The translations under genes and the position numbers were made by a program. This document shows positions 49,201 to 60,935 of a stretch of 64,000 nt of DNA, piece after piece (the stretch's first letter is position 1; each line of letters opens with the position of its first letter). Source of the stretch: Blastomyces gilchristii SLH14081 (taxonomy: Eukaryota > Ascomycota > Eurotiomycetes > Onygenales > Ajellomycetaceae); NCBI RefSeq assembly GCF_000003855.2, contig NW_003101678.1:495493-559492 (forward strand), read 5' to 3'. The notes below the pieces were generated by a model. That model was not told the origin of the DNA and searched no databases. It saw only the letters and a list, made by a program, of their open reading frames with translations.

Positions 49201-49713
49201 TTCCTTCAAAATATTCTGTCGTACTTGTTGAACGGTTTCGCCATCGCCGGAAATGCACACATTCGTTACGAGTCCCTGAGGGCGACGTTGTAACGAGGCG
49301 ACGGCCTTGGGTTCTGATGAGGTCACGGTAGCTTCGATTCTGCCATGGCTGGACTCGCTAACATTTCGACATAGCTTTCTCAGGGCATCTAGGTTGCTTG
49401 CGTGGACTGGGAGCTTGTGGATCGGGGTACCTTCCGGGGTTCCCTCAGGGAATGTCCACCTTTGGAAAGCGCCTGGACTTGAGTGTAGGATGTCTTCGGG
49501 ATCAGGGCCGGGAAGGTTCGAGGAGAAGGGGACATTGAAGGAGAGAGTTACGGTGGTATCGACTCCAGGGGGGACTGTGACTGGAGGAGGGCCGTGGGGT
49601 CGTCGAAGGGCTTGATTCGACATGTCCTGATGGGGACGGGACATGCCAAAGGTCGGGGTCATCCTTTCCCATCCATGACGGGCCTGGCCCGTGAAATTGG
49701 TGATTTTGTGCAT
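46286..49713 (-). CDS. Multi-KH-domain RNA-binding protein
   Basis: There are seven exons by splice signal and phase: 49713-49186, 49076-48795, 48729-48268, 48191-47864, 47796-47432, 47365-47168 and 47101-46286. The summed length is 2979 nt, a clean 992 residues. KH-type signatures occur in order: CGRTRKNIKFI (about 290), HGIVRVQGSEVLHIERTV, GKKNGKINKIM (about 525) and IIGIGGQHIQRIMKKY (about 590, the best GxxG loop). A further degenerate KH follows (KIDFPSTELASDFVTISG). The C-terminal 200 residues are Ser-rich and disordered and end in GYPAPIGPPR. Tandem KH domains bind single-stranded RNA; vigilin/Scp160-like or Bicaudal-C-like roles in mRNA localisation or translation are possible, but I do not assign an orthologue. 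The start is the first in-frame ATG; a later ATG (MTPTFGMSRP) is an alternative. Confidence 0.85.
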
Positions 49714-52497
49714 GATGATCAAACGGTAAAATCTGTCCCCTCAAAAAGAGCCGAATTGGGAGAGAGGGAACAGATGGCGGACGGAGAGATGGGTATTCGT
49801 GGTTGAGGATTGGCCAGGATATTTATCTAGGTAGCCCTGAAAGAGATGGTAGGAGATGGTAGGAGGAGGAGGAGGAGAGATAGAGGGAGGTGGAAAGGTA
49901 TTGGAAGAGAAAGAGGGAGGGAGAGGGAGGGAGGGAGAGAGAGAGTTAGTTGTGAGAGCCAGCAAGCACTATCACAAGTATCACTGCAAGACTCCAAGGT
50001 TGGCGGTGGTGGAGACGGGAAGCAGCGGTCTCGAAGCTGGAGTCGGATGTCTGGGATGGGCTGGGTTTTAACTTGGGCCTGGTCGTGACTCTGGCGAGGA
50101 CAGTGTCCAGGGCTCCAAGGGACGAGAGATGCTAAGAGGCTGAGCGCCGAGTGCTAGGATTTGTTGTTTGTGCACAGCAGATCCCGGCCTGAGGGCCTGA
50201 CAAGAGCGGATTAGGCGGCTAGCTAGGCTAGGAGGGCTGGGCAGAGAGAATCGAGGTCCCGGCCTTCTCGAATCAGCTCGCACGATCGAGTGGATCGAGG
50301 GCAAAGCAGGATTGGTGTTTAGTATCAAGCACTGCCGTTGGACGGGTGAGGAGCAACAACTCTCATCGTTCTCCCAGTCAAGGGTGTGTCTTAAGGCTTT
50401 GCTGCAAGGATATGTGGACAGCAGCGAGCGGATGGGAGGACAAGATCCAAGACAGCCAGCAGCAATAATGACTAGCAGGAATAGCAACAGAGCAGCAGCA
50501 ACAGCAGCAGCAGCAACCAACAAACCAAGAAATGCAGAAACAAGAGCCGCACAGGGCGACGAGGAGCTAACACAGGAGCAGGAGAAGGAGGAAATAAGGC
50601 GACAAGAAGCAAGTCTTGAGTTAGTTCCAGCAGTAAAAAGCACAGCGAGATAGAACCTTTGCCGGCAGAACAAGATGAGATGAGGTTGGGGATGCCCGGA
50701 AGGTCACGTGAGAGCTGACTCAGCCACGGCGGCGAGTTCTCGGATACAGTGGAGATGAAGATGTCATAGACAAATGTCAATTCAATGTCAATTGAGTGCC
50801 AATTATTCAATGTCAACCGGAAGGAGATTCCGTGTCGTCGCTTTGTTCGTATATCAGATCTGCTGCTTGCTGAACAATGTGAGTTGAGGCCTCTGCACAC
50901 TGGACTAATTCTGCTGAAAAGGGTTCCTCCACAGCTATTAACTCGTCTCCACACTTCGCCATGAAGATCAGATTATACACTCTTGGATAGAGGGAATTAT
51001 TACGGTTCTAGACTCGAAAAAGTGGATGGGAAGAAAAGAAAACTTGTTTGGTTGCAAGTACCATTTCCACTGAAACTGTGTCATCGTCATACTCATTCAT
51101 CATTATCATCATGATAGTTACTATGATGATATTACTAACTATTCTCCTCTAGTTATCATCATCTCCAAGTACCTCAGAAAAGAACCTATCTATCGTCGAC
51201 GAGCTTAACAAATCCATGGCTGTGCCTTAAATCTCAATCCCTGTCCAAGGTGAGCTCTCCTGGTGAGATTTTGCCCCAACACCAGACCAGCTCTCTCCAT
51301 CTCCATCTCTTATTAGCCAGTTGGCCCTTGCTTGAACCCATGGATCCTGGATTCCCCCCCATATCTCCTATTATCCTCTCGGAGCCACACGGCGAAGTCG
51401 GGTGGGAGAAGCAAAAATTGATCTTAAACTTTATTGCCGGTTGTCCGAAAACCCTCTGGGCAGGCAGTGGAGAAGCTAAATGAACAATGACGAAATTCCG
51501 TAAATCCCCAAGAAGAGCTGTAGTTAACTATTCCGTGTCTGGCCTGGGCAATCATACGAAGGTTTGAACTAGCTATACTTTTGCCTTACTTAATAATATG
51601 GACCTCATACAATGAATGCACACTAATGAGCCAAAGCAGCCCTCTTGTACTGAATCATGCCTCTGAGTATACAGACCTCTACTAGTATATGAGTAGGTGG
51701 GACATATGTATTTATCTCTCATGTGGGAGAAGAGCTCCTTCCCACCTCCCTCCCCTCCCGAAGATATATATATAAGTTCTTGAACCCTTTCTAAAGTCAG
51801 CTTCAGTGATCTAAATTTGACCTGTGAAGAAGTTTGAAATGTGAAGAGTCATGCACAATACATGTGTAATATGCACCAATATATATTGCTGAGGAGGCAA
51901 TCGATTATCCAAAGTAGTCAATCTTCGACACAAATCCCAGTCTGTGATAGAAAGAATCTTGATCAGGATATGAATGCGCGAGTTAATTGTTAATAATGCA
52001 TGACGATTGCGAGTTCCCTGGTACGCAAATGATTTAATGCAGGTACACACAAGAAAGGCGGGAATGCCATGTAATGGCATTGAAAACTTGTGGGTGATTT
52101 ACATAGATAGCCTGGTTTGCCGGATGCTCGTGGGAGTTTACATGTATGTTTTTTATACTTGCTTAGGAGATATTTAAAATCACTTTACTCTCAAAAATAT
52201 GGTGACGAGTTGTTCTCCTACACACTGGGTGAAGGAAAGTTGGACTGGGAAGAGCAGATGGGGGAGGAAACACGTACGTAGTTACTAGCCAAAAAAAAAC
52301 AACCCAGCGCCGAAATGGGTAACGGGGCACGAGATACCTATGCACGTATAAGAAAGCATGGATGGGAGCAAGAGGCAAATGGCCCATAGAATTTGCTCTT
52401 CCTAAACTTCAAAGGCTGTAAAAGAAGCATAAGGACCTGGGTGGCTTTGAACAGAAATTATGGAAATGATAGATAGACCCTTGGGGAAGGGCTTCAT
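49714..52497. other. Intergenic region, no gene seen
   Basis: Upstream of the KH gene the DNA has GGA-rich blocks (49850-49945) and a CAG/CAA-rich block (50488-50525) that generate long shadow open frames without domains. 51100-52490 is AT-rich and non-coding. Confidence 0.55.
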
Positions 52498-52790
52498 TCA
52501 TGTTGTGTTATTTACTATAATCAATCTATCTCTAGAATGTGGGACGCGTGACAGACAAAATGGGCCAGGTTGGCCACCAAGTACGTATAAGTCAAGAAAA
52601 AGAAAAAGAAAAAGAAAATAATAATCAGACTCAATCCACCCAAGGAGCTTGCCGATGAAACCCAGGACGTAGGCATCGACGCCTAACAGGCAATGCTCGA
52701 GGAAGTATCGGCCGACTTCCTTTAGTTTGGGATCTTTGGCCCAGGGGCCAATTGGTGTCTGTAAGAGTGAGTATGAAGTTTAACTACCTA

Positions 52791-52824
<34 letters not shown>

Positions 52825-53685
52825 AGAGAGAAAAAATAGGGGGGGACAAAACGTATTCGAGAACATTTGGATGGAACAAATGAATGCCTTGTCCCTGACA
52901 TCCACAGAGCCCGCATCAATCAGATGCTGCTTGTACTTCCGGCCCATATTAAGCTCCTTTCCAAACTGGACCGCTGCCTTATTAGACAGATCCAGAAATT
53001 CATTAGATGCCGTCGCCTTGCTGGCCGTGTCATCGTCAGATGTAATCAGCGTCTCCGGCTCCTGCAGCTCTATCCAACCCCCCGGTTTCAAATTGTCAAA
53101 GCATGATTTAGCCAACTTCTTCCAGTCGCTGATACTGCCTCCCATCTGCCGTGCATGGATAACGTCGAATGCCTCATCAGGCCCATATGTCCAGTCCTTC
53201 TCCACATCGTCAGCATAGAATTTGATGTTAGGTGGCACCTAGCTGGGCTGGATGGGACTTAAATCCAACCCAATAACCTCGGAGGAGGAGGGATAGTGGT
53301 CCGCAAAATCTAGTGCCCAGATTCCCGTGCTGGTTCCAATATCTAGAGCCCTTTGGGGGATGAGGCCGATGGGTGCGCGTAGGAGTTTTCCATCGTTTAG
53401 GAGAAGAAAGACATGGTGGAGCAGATCTAGGCGATCCTGCTCTGTTTCATCGTTGGGAAGGAGATACTCGCCCCGTCGATAACCGGCGTATCGTCTGCCA
53501 TTGGCGTATTCATAGTTGACGATGGAGGATGTTATCGAAGCGCTCACGGCAGAATCAGAGTCATCATCGCCATAGGCGAAGCCTGCATCGTCTGCGTCGT
53601 CGACCTCTACAACGGAATCTGCTCCGACACCGTTGACTGGCGCGGGTGTTGAAGTTTCCACTACCGCTGGTTCTGTAGCACTCAT
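52498..53685 (-). pseudogene. LaeA-like SAM methyltransferase interrupted by one TAG
   Basis: The frame opens at ATG 53685 and reads a disordered acidic N-terminus, then YRRGEYLLPNDETEQDRLDLLHH and SAM motif I ALDIGTSTGIWALDFA with ViGLDLSPIQP. TAG at 53239-53241 follows, and then VPPNIKFYADDVEKDW, FDVIHARQMGGSISDW and LKPGGWIELQE continue in the same frame. In this LaeA-like family the residue between IQP(S/T) and VPPN is Trp, so TGG-to-TAG is the simple explanation. After about 52880 an intron containing the A/T-run microsatellite leads to an exon starting TPIGPWAKDPKLKEVG near 52760 and reading through GKLLGW. Beyond that a CTTTTT-type repeat replaces the expected C-terminus and the frame stays open to about 52498. 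The family includes regulators of secondary metabolism and many uncharacterised enzymes. The gene is either inactivated, read through, or affected by a sequencing error. Confidence 0.7.
52792..52830. repeat. Compound microsatellite (A)n(GA)n inside an intron
   Basis: About 30 A followed by four or five GA dinucleotides. On the methyltransferase strand it is a CT then T-run just before a TGTAG, so it may act as, or mimic, a polypyrimidine tract. Confidence 0.9.
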
Positions 53686-54948
53686 GATTGGACGCGACGA
53701 GGGGTTATTAATTAAGCGGTAAATTGATGTGTCTGTGAACGTTGCAATGTCCTGTTTTCGGCAATTATGCGCAGCGATGAGTTGTCCCTCTGCTTCTGGG
53801 GGGATTCCATGGGGCCTTTATCCTTCCATGGCCAACGGAGAAAGTAATCTGTAGCAGGGCTGACAGACCCATCTCGGATGTGTTAACCGCATTCCCCGTT
53901 GATCTACGGAGTAGCTGATCTGATCTAGCTGCTCGCGAGGCTCCGCATAATTTGAACCCGCTTCAGACTCTCCGCCCGCGCCTCCACGGTATGGTATGTG
54001 GTTGGTAGGTTGAAGCCTTGAAGGAGGGACCCGGGCTCGGTCGCGGATCCTCGACGGGAACAACATTTCTTCAGGGCAAGTTCTGCTCTCCACAGCTGGA
54101 TCGGCGACCGAGAGCCATGAAAGAGTCGAAACTACGGAGTAGCAACAGCCCATATGCTGACTGATTCTGCTACGCTGCTAGCTGCCGGGATGTTTGGGCT
54201 TCCCGTTCCCACCGTCCCCGCTTGGCTCATTTTGCTTGTCCACACGGCTTCCTCGCTCTGCCGTCTGGTTGAGATGGAGGGATGGGATTCTCCAGGTGGG
54301 GAAGGTGAGGGACTGCCGAATAATAAGCCCGAGCAACCTCTATAAGAGTACTAGAAGTTTATGGGGGAAAAAGGGTGTCCTCGTCCTCAGTGCTTGAAGG
54401 AGGAAAAAAGAAATTTTGCATGGTGATTTAAAGCAAAGGGGCGGAATGTGAATCTGTACCAGTTCAAAAATGCCGAAGAAAATATAATTCAACTCTAGGC
54501 ATCTTCTTTATAGGTAACTAATGTAAGTGTTAATGATAATATTGTCCACGACCATGTAACTATAGAAGAGTTACAGGGTAAAAAATGTTAAAAGTAACTT
54601 TAATACGAAAAATAGAATGTCCGGTAGAGCCATTTCAAAAATATTACCAGGAAACCGTAATGCAATCAAGCTTTCAATAAATCAAATAATAACCGATGTA
54701 GAAGGCCCGCCCGCTTGCCAGGTAAAAGATCGTTTAAATCCCACTCTCCCATATATGCGTTACTGACACGAACATATACCCCCCATAACACCACCGGACA
54801 AACCCCAACAAGAACTCATCAACGCGCGCACGCTCAAATAAAAATATCAGTATATACGAAAGAACGAAGAAAATCTTCAGTTGGTAACACCGCGGGACCC
54901 GCTGTACATCACACCCTGCACTCCCTCCATCTCCGATCTCCCTGCCTC
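53686..54948. other. Intergenic region, no gene seen
   Basis: Promoter side of the methyltransferase and 3' flank of the disordered-protein gene. Short open frames (54154-54397, 54715-55131) have no domain and start in or overlap flanking sequence. Confidence 0.55.
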
Positions 54949-57519
54949 CTAATCATCATAATACTGCTCCTCCCTCATAGGTCGAGCAGCCGCATACCCA
55001 ACCCGCTCAACGGGTGCATATTCCCGACGAGGACGGGACTCATCATCCACATATACACTTATCTCACGCCCGCTGGGCCTGACACTCTGCATGCGCTGCA
55101 GTGGTTGGCGTACGGGTTCCTCGTACCGTGACGGCTGGGGCCGAACGCTGGACATCCTCACCATATCTTCCCGGGGCAAGGGTTCCTCGAAATAGGTTGC
55201 ATGCCGAGGAGGCGGGGCGTAATCGATGAGTCCTCGCTCGTCGACCTCACGGGGGTAGGCAGGCCGCTCACGAACGACTTCGCGCGGGTATTCTGGCGCT
55301 GGCGCCCGTCGATAGGTTACAGATGGGGGCGGCATGTCTTGGGCGTAGCGGCGGTCACGATAGGGTTCCTCCATTACGGAAGCGGCACGGACGCTACCAG
55401 TTGCCATGCGGGGAGGGCCCTCGTACAACTCCATCCTTGAGAATCTGGCCGATGGAGTAGACATCGGTTGGAGCCTTGGGGCGGGAGTTGCTATTTGTTC
55501 AATATATCGATTTCCGTCAGCGTCAACGACGACACGGCGTTGAGGCGGGGCCATAACACGGGGCTCAGGCTCCATCTCTGGATAAGGTTCACGGAACCTT
55601 GATGGCGGGGGAGGAGAGACGTCCCCCGTGATATATCGTCTGCTGTACTGTTGCCCAGGTTCTTCATAATACTTAACCCTTTCTGGCTGGCGGTCGGTTA
55701 CGGCATAGGAAGTGGCCCGTACGAGTCGTGGTTGGTAGTCAACGGGCGACTCTAAATAATCATGCATATATTCAGGTTGCCTAGCACTTTGTAAGCTTGC
55801 AACACGACGTAGATTTTGGTCATCGCGGGCAGGTTTCCTGTAAGTAACTCTGGACGCAGACCGCGGGATACTCAGATCAATAGGGTGTCCAATATCATAG
55901 CCTCTATCTGCATGTTCCTCGTATCTTTGTCCACTCTCCCGACGATTCTCCACAGGGGAATATCGTGGAGAGGAAATATCAACATAAGCAGCCCTTTCGG
56001 GGTGTCGCCGTTGTCTTGATGAGCTAGCAAGTGGCAAGTCGGAAAATGGGACAGGAGAAATTGGCTCGGGCTTGATGTAAGGTTGATCGGGGGAATCTGC
56101 CACCCTTCCTTCATTGGCAACACGAGCACGAGGTCTATCCCTATTCTCCTGGACACGTCGGCGCTTTCGGGAGTGTATCGGCTGTGGAGCAACTTCGGGG
56201 CTTGTACGTCCAGATCCTTGGGTCGTGGCTACTTTATCAATCGGGCGCGGGTGCCGCTGTTGTCGACTTTGGGGAAGCGACGGCACCTTTGTTACAGCAA
56301 GCGGCGAGACTCTCGAGGGCTGGGGAGCAGCTGGAGATGTTATATGATTCCTGGCGATCCTAATATCATGGCCTGGTGGCGTGATACGTCGTGTATCTTG
56401 ACCACGGTCCACTGGCCTGCCATAGCTTCTCCTTCTATAGTTTATATCTGGTTCTGGTTCTTGAATATACTCTCCCTCTTCGTCTCTCCGACCACCTGAA
56501 GGAATATCTGGACCCGGTGGGGAGTATTCTGGTTCATCATACATATCAGGCTGCTCTCGGGCGGAGTATCGGCTAGGACTGGGGCGACGAGGGGTTAGGT
56601 TTTCTGGGCTCCTCGACAATGGTCCACGTTTGGCAGCAACATTATACGGTTCCTGCATCTCCACATCCATCATGTCGCGATCGCTATCAACATGCTGCCG
56701 GTCTACATGGCCTTCATAAGGAACTTCATCAGCTTCCACCGGGCGAGCCGGTTCTGGTTGGACGGGGGATGACTGCTGATTCTGGTCGCTAACTTGAGGG
56801 GAATCGGGGGCTTTGCTCGAGTAAAACGAATTGTCCTCAAAGGAATCACTGGCTGCGGTGTTTGCATTAGCCCCATCCATATCAGTTGTTGAAATAGGCT
56901 TAACAAGTTGCAATGCCTCCCTCAAGACTTCCGAAACATCGAAGTCAGGTTTTGATTCTTGGAGACACGTCTTTCTTCTGTACTCAATCTTCTTCTGCTC
57001 CAGCTGGTCACGTAATGTACGCTCAACCCGCTGACGTTGGAGTTGTATTTCGGCTCTAATCAGGTCGTCAGACTTGGTAAGGAATATAGGGTCAATTTCA
57101 GACACTGGTTTTTGAGTAGTTAGAGGGCCACTGGGGCCACTATGACTGGAGGGGGCAACCGCCTCCGAAGGAATAGGAGCAATAGCAGCAGCAGCAGCAG
57201 CAGCAGTATTAGCAGCAGAGCCATTCGCCAATGCCATTGCGTTGGGCTGTGTGCTGGAAGAAGGGGGATACGGTTTTGCCTGCGGAGCCGCTGGAGGCTC
57301 AGGAGGCATTGGATGAAGACCAGGGAGTGGAGGGGTCTGGACAGATCGGGGGGTAACTTTGCGGATGACATGCTGGGGAACTTTTAATCTTGGGTGATGT
57401 CCAGAGAATATCTGGTCGTGCAAATTCACGATTTTCTCGTACTCTAGCATCTCCCTCAGGTCTGGCTGATGGCCACGATGGCCATTTATCGGGGCCATAA
57501 CACTCTCAGCTGCAACCAT
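54949..57519 (-). CDS. Conserved-type fungal protein, long and disordered, function unknown
   Basis: A single exon of 856 codons runs from ATG 57519 to TAA 54949. The N-terminus is partly structured (LREMLEYEKIVNLHDQIF, HPRLKVPQHVIRKV). A Pro/Ala-rich linker with a poly-Ala run encoded by GCT/GCA repeats follows. Next is one predicted helix, a basic coiled coil (DDLIRAEIQLQRQRVERTLRDQLEQKKIEYRRK), and then about 600 residues rich in Arg, Pro, Tyr, Ser and Glu, with nuclear-signal-like HSRKRRRV. The C-terminus has many RRxYxxE-type motifs and ends EEQYYDD. Uniform codon use and a long uninterrupted frame support a real gene. I do not recognise the family. A nuclear scaffold or RNA/chromatin-associated role is only a guess from the composition. 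Confidence 0.8.
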   Translation of the reverse strand: MVAAESVMAPINGHRGHQPDLREMLEYEKIVNLHDQIFSGHHPRLKVPQHVIRKVTPRSVQTPPLPGLHPMPPEPPAAPQAKPYPPSSSTQPNAMALANGSAANTAAAAAAAIAPIPSEAVAPSSHSGPSGPLTTQKPVSEIDPIFLTKSDDLIRAEIQLQRQRVERTLRDQLEQKKIEYRRKTCLQESKPDFDVSEVLREALQLVKPISTTDMDGANANTAASDSFEDNSFYSSKAPDSPQVSDQNQQSSPVQPEPARPVEADEVPYEGHVDRQHVDSDRDMMDVEMQEPYNVAAKRGPLSRSPENLTPRRPSPSRYSAREQPDMYDEPEYSPPGPDIPSGGRRDEEGEYIQEPEPDINYRRRSYGRPVDRGQDTRRITPPGHDIRIARNHITSPAAPQPSRVSPLAVTKVPSLPQSRQQRHPRPIDKVATTQGSGRTSPEVAPQPIHSRKRRRVQENRDRPRARVANEGRVADSPDQPYIKPEPISPVPFSDLPLASSSRQRRHPERAAYVDISSPRYSPVENRRESGQRYEEHADRGYDIGHPIDLSIPRSASRVTYRKPARDDQNLRRVASLQSARQPEYMHDYLESPVDYQPRLVRATSYAVTDRQPERVKYYEEPGQQYSRRYITGDVSPPPPSRFREPYPEMEPEPRVMAPPQRRVVVDADGNRYIEQIATPAPRLQPMSTPSARFSRMELYEGPPRMATGSVRAASVMEEPYRDRRYAQDMPPPSVTYRRAPAPEYPREVVRERPAYPREVDERGLIDYAPPPRHATYFEEPLPREDMVRMSSVRPQPSRYEEPVRQPLQRMQSVRPSGREISVYVDDESRPRREYAPVERVGYAAARPMREEQYYDD

Positions 57520-58535
57520 GACGATAATTCCACACCAGATGTGACTCTATCCCCAAAGGCAAGTCTCAGAAATATTATGGCAACCCTACAACTGCATGCA
57601 TTCCCGCTGAGTGTGAAGCAGACAACCCTGATGAGAAGAGATGAGAATGGCCTGCTCTGCTGTTGTTAGTCCCACGTCGAGGTAGAGAGTTATTGAAGGA
57701 AGATTTATCCTCCTCGCTTACCGCTTACCTTGCTACGGAAGCCGCCACGGACCTGCATTAGGCCGTTTGGGGCTTAGCGTGCCAGAGCCAGCCAGCAACA
57801 AAGGTTTCCATCACTGGGCATTATGTAAGCCGGGCTCAGGGATAACGTAATAAGTCATGGAGGAGGGAGGGATATGTCTAGTATTTTATTATAATCTAGC
57901 TAGCAAGGTTTTCTATAAATGTGGACACTTTTTGCAGTAGCCGGAGCAACTATCAACAAGTTACATGCAAGTTATGAGAGAGTTTGTTGGAAGCTCCTAC
58001 GCAAGCCCGATATACCTATCGATCATGTTTCAACCAAGACAGGCTTCGCTTTCTGGCACGAAGCGCAACATATAAATAACCAACCCACCTACAACTCTCT
58101 CTTACAGAGTTCCAAGGTTGGACTCTAGGCCTGGTTAGTTGTCCTGAGCGATTAGAAATATATTCATTTCTCAAGGGATACAATGCACAACTGGTTTAAC
58201 CAGCAACCAGAGTACCGGAATATCGTTTATCCAGGCCATACTTCCGCATACCTCTAGTTATCTGTTTTGGGAACGAAGTTTATGATGATAAGTAGTTACT
58301 ATGTATCGACTTTACTTTTATCTAAGCATGGAGTTATCCATTAACTACCACCCATCTCACGTGGCACTAACTACTTCTAGCGCTTAACAGAAAGGGCGGG
58401 CAGTCCAAGCTGTTTTTGAATGACGACATTCTCCAATGCTCCTTAACGCCCGTGGATATCATTTTTTGAACAAGTATACAAAATAAGTAAAGGGACATCC
58501 ATTAGGTCTTCTGCAATAGAGGACCTGTTGCCAGT
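57520..58535. other. Divergent intergenic region, no gene seen
   Basis: Promoter space between the disordered-protein gene (minus) and the nucleotidase gene (plus). No coding or RNA signal is seen. Confidence 0.55.
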
Positions 58536-59649
58536 ATGGCGCTACAAGAGAAAACCCTCGAGAATAGCATTAAGCCTGAACCAAGCATAACGTCTCACGA
58601 CTCACGGCCTGTATTCTTTTTCGATATTGATAACTGTGTATGTATGAAACATTAAACTGGTAGTTTGAATGGAACATCACTGGACACATACCTTGGTTTT
58701 ATTATGAGATTGCGGACATTGACTAACGATATACGCATATTGCCCGTGATAGCTCTACTCTAGAAGTATGTCTGCGCTGCGACCTTCCTGAAAAGGGATA
58801 CTTCTAATATTCGAATAACCATACTAAAAACCAACCAGGCAATAGAATTCACGACTTGATGCAAGAACTCATTGGTATGCGTTTCATGCCTGCTCGTTAC
58901 CAAATATTACCATAATAATAACCCTCTCCCCCCCAAAACAAAACAAAAAAACAGACGACTTCTTCGCCAAGCACCTCTCCCTCGACCCTCAAGATGCTGT
59001 CATGCTTCACCAGAAGTACTACAGGGAGTACGGCCTCGCGATCGAAGGCCTAACCAGACACCACAAGATAAACCCGCTAGAATTCAACAGCAAAGTCGAC
59101 GACGCCTTGCCGCTCGACTCAATCCTAAAACCGGATCCGCAGCTGCGCTCCCTCCTGCTGGACTTCGACAGCTCCAAGGTGAAGCTGTGGCTCTTCACAA
59201 ATGCGTATTGCACCCATGGCAAGAGGGTTGTGAGGCTGCTGGGCGTGGAAGATGTGTTTGAAGGGCTTACCTTTTGCGATTATGCGGCGCCGAAGCTGGT
59301 TTGTAAGCCTGAGGCGTCCATGTTTGAGAAGGCGGAGAGGGAGGCGGGGGCGACGGTGGCGGAAGGGTATTTTTTCATTGGTGAGTTTTAATAGATATCA
59401 GATTTTGTGCCCTGCAACAAAGTATCCCTTTTCTGAAAAAAAAAAAAAAATTTCCCTCTAACTTCTGCGACAGATGATTCCGCCCTGAACTGCAGAAGTG
59501 CCCAGGCACGTGGTTGGGAAACGGTGCATTTTGTGGAGCCACATCTTACTCCACCAGAGGTGCCAGCGTCGAAGTATCAGATTCGTCGTCTCGAGAAGCT
59601 TCGGGACCTCTTCCCGCAGTTTTTCAAGTCGAGGAATTCAGCGGCTTAA
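58536..59649 (+). CDS. HAD-superfamily pyrimidine 5'-nucleotidase (SDT1/PHM8-like), five exons
   Basis: Exons are 58536-58637, 58753-58765 (13 nt), 58839-58874, 58955-59380 and 59474-59649, giving 250 residues with all phases agreeing. HAD motif I FFDIDNCLY is assembled across the first intron. Motif II is LWLFTNA (Thr-Asn). Motif III is Lys in KPEASMFEKA. Motif IV is FIDDSALN, assembled across the last intron. The helical cap insert AKHLSL ... HQKYYREYGLAIEGL is typical of SDT1/PHM8 enzymes, which dephosphorylate UMP/CMP or related nucleotides and help detoxify pyrimidine analogues. The N-terminal 25 residues are a short disordered leader. Cytosolic or nuclear location is likely, as no signal peptide is seen. 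Confidence 0.9.
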
Positions 59650-60064
59650 GGAAGATTTATGCATTCGGGCGTGTTTGGTTTAAATATACGGTCTTGTAGA
59701 CTTTTATGGTTATGTTATCAAACTTTATAGATATGCATATATTAAAAAAAGCTCAATTTGCGCGATGCATATTGGCACTTTCTAGAGTGACCGAATAGCT
59801 ATAATTTATGCTCGTGAGTATGGTGTAGTTCGGAATGACAGGAGACTGTTCAGATAAAAAACAGGGTATTGGCTAATAACAAGAAATTATATATACGTTC
59901 CCAAGTAAAAACGCAAGCAACGCCCTTGGGCTAAAGGGGCCCAACGAAAGATAAAAGAGCAAAACTCGTGAGATTATACATAATAGAAAAAGTTTATGGA
60001 TCAAAAAGCTACCTCTTCATCCAGGGAGAAATGAAAGAAAAAGAACAGCCAATTGGGTGATACT
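59650..60064. other. Intergenic region, convergent 3' flanks
   Basis: AT-rich DNA between the stop codons of the nucleotidase and HHE genes. No gene is seen. Confidence 0.6.
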
Positions 60065-60935
60065 CTATAGTTTAGAGCCTCCGGGATTGGGAAACGCTAG
60101 GGGCCTCGGGTTCCCAAATGTATCACACGGGTTGAAGCGCCATCTACCCGAGTATCGCCATTCGAGAATATACTTCGACAAGTACTTAATCGGGGCTGGG
60201 ATCGGGGGGAAAAGCCGAGAGTCCCCGTCCATTTTGAATGTGGAATCGATGCAGCCGAGCATCAGGGGTGCGTCTCTGTTAAATCGGAAAATCAACATCG
60301 GGATAAAAGACCGAAAGGGATATTCATATCATAAGAGAGGGGCGGAAAATAAAGGAATCTGCATACTGGAATACGTCAAGATCCTTCTGCGCTTTCTTCC
60401 CAGTATCGCTCCACCATTCCTCCAACTTTTTTGAGTCATATTTCGCAAGATCAAGAAGCGTCCGGATCTCTCCGACCAGATGTTTATGAAGCACCGGAAA
60501 CATAATATCCATGATCTCCTGTAATCTCTTGCCATCGTACGATTTGGCATCCGTCTCGAAAACAAATTTGCGGAACATCTCAAGGCCTTCATCAAAGTCC
60601 TTGTGTTCCTGTATATTCTGGTCCATGATATCTTGGACCCCCGTCAACTTTACCAGGCTCGGGAATGAGATCTCCTCTTCCACATCGTGGTGAGTTTTGA
60701 TGCTTTTATATAAACCGCGGTTATATAGGAGGAAATCGCTCGCGTCGACAGTGTCCAGTTTCACGGCGAGGCACTGGTTATACGAAGCGTTGAAGCCGCG
60801 GATGATCACGTTGTGTAGGTTGGCCATGTTTTGCGCAGCGGTAATGGCAAAGTGGCCAGGGGGTATATCAGAGCGTTCCTTGTAGCCAGTTTCTGAAATC
60901 AGGCTCATCGGTGTATCTGCCCATGGTTTTGCCAT
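60065..60935 (-). CDS. Hemerythrin-like HHE domain protein
   Basis: Exon 1 (60935-60367) and exon 2 (60275-60065) are joined by a 91-nt intron (GTATGC..AACAG), giving 259 residues. The start is MAKPWADTPM; an upstream TTGCTAG acceptor at about 60947 leaves room for an additional 5' exon. The four-helix metal-binding pattern is present: MANLHNVIIRGFN (H), KSIKTHHDVEEEISFPSL (HHDVEEE), NIQEHKDFDEGLEMF (EH) and FPVLHKHLVGEIRTL (H, E). The C-terminal segment (DAPLMLGCIDSTF, KYILEWRYSGRWRFNPCD, GNPRPLAFP) is conserved in fungal HHE proteins. Such domains bind a di-iron centre; oxygen or redox sensing is inferred and the physiological role is unknown. Confidence 0.88.

Noticed and set aside
50068..50954. 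Minus-strand Ser/Leu-rich frames near the CAG repeats
   Set aside because: Produced by the CAG/CAA repeat and GC-rich upstream DNA of the KH gene; no start or domain.
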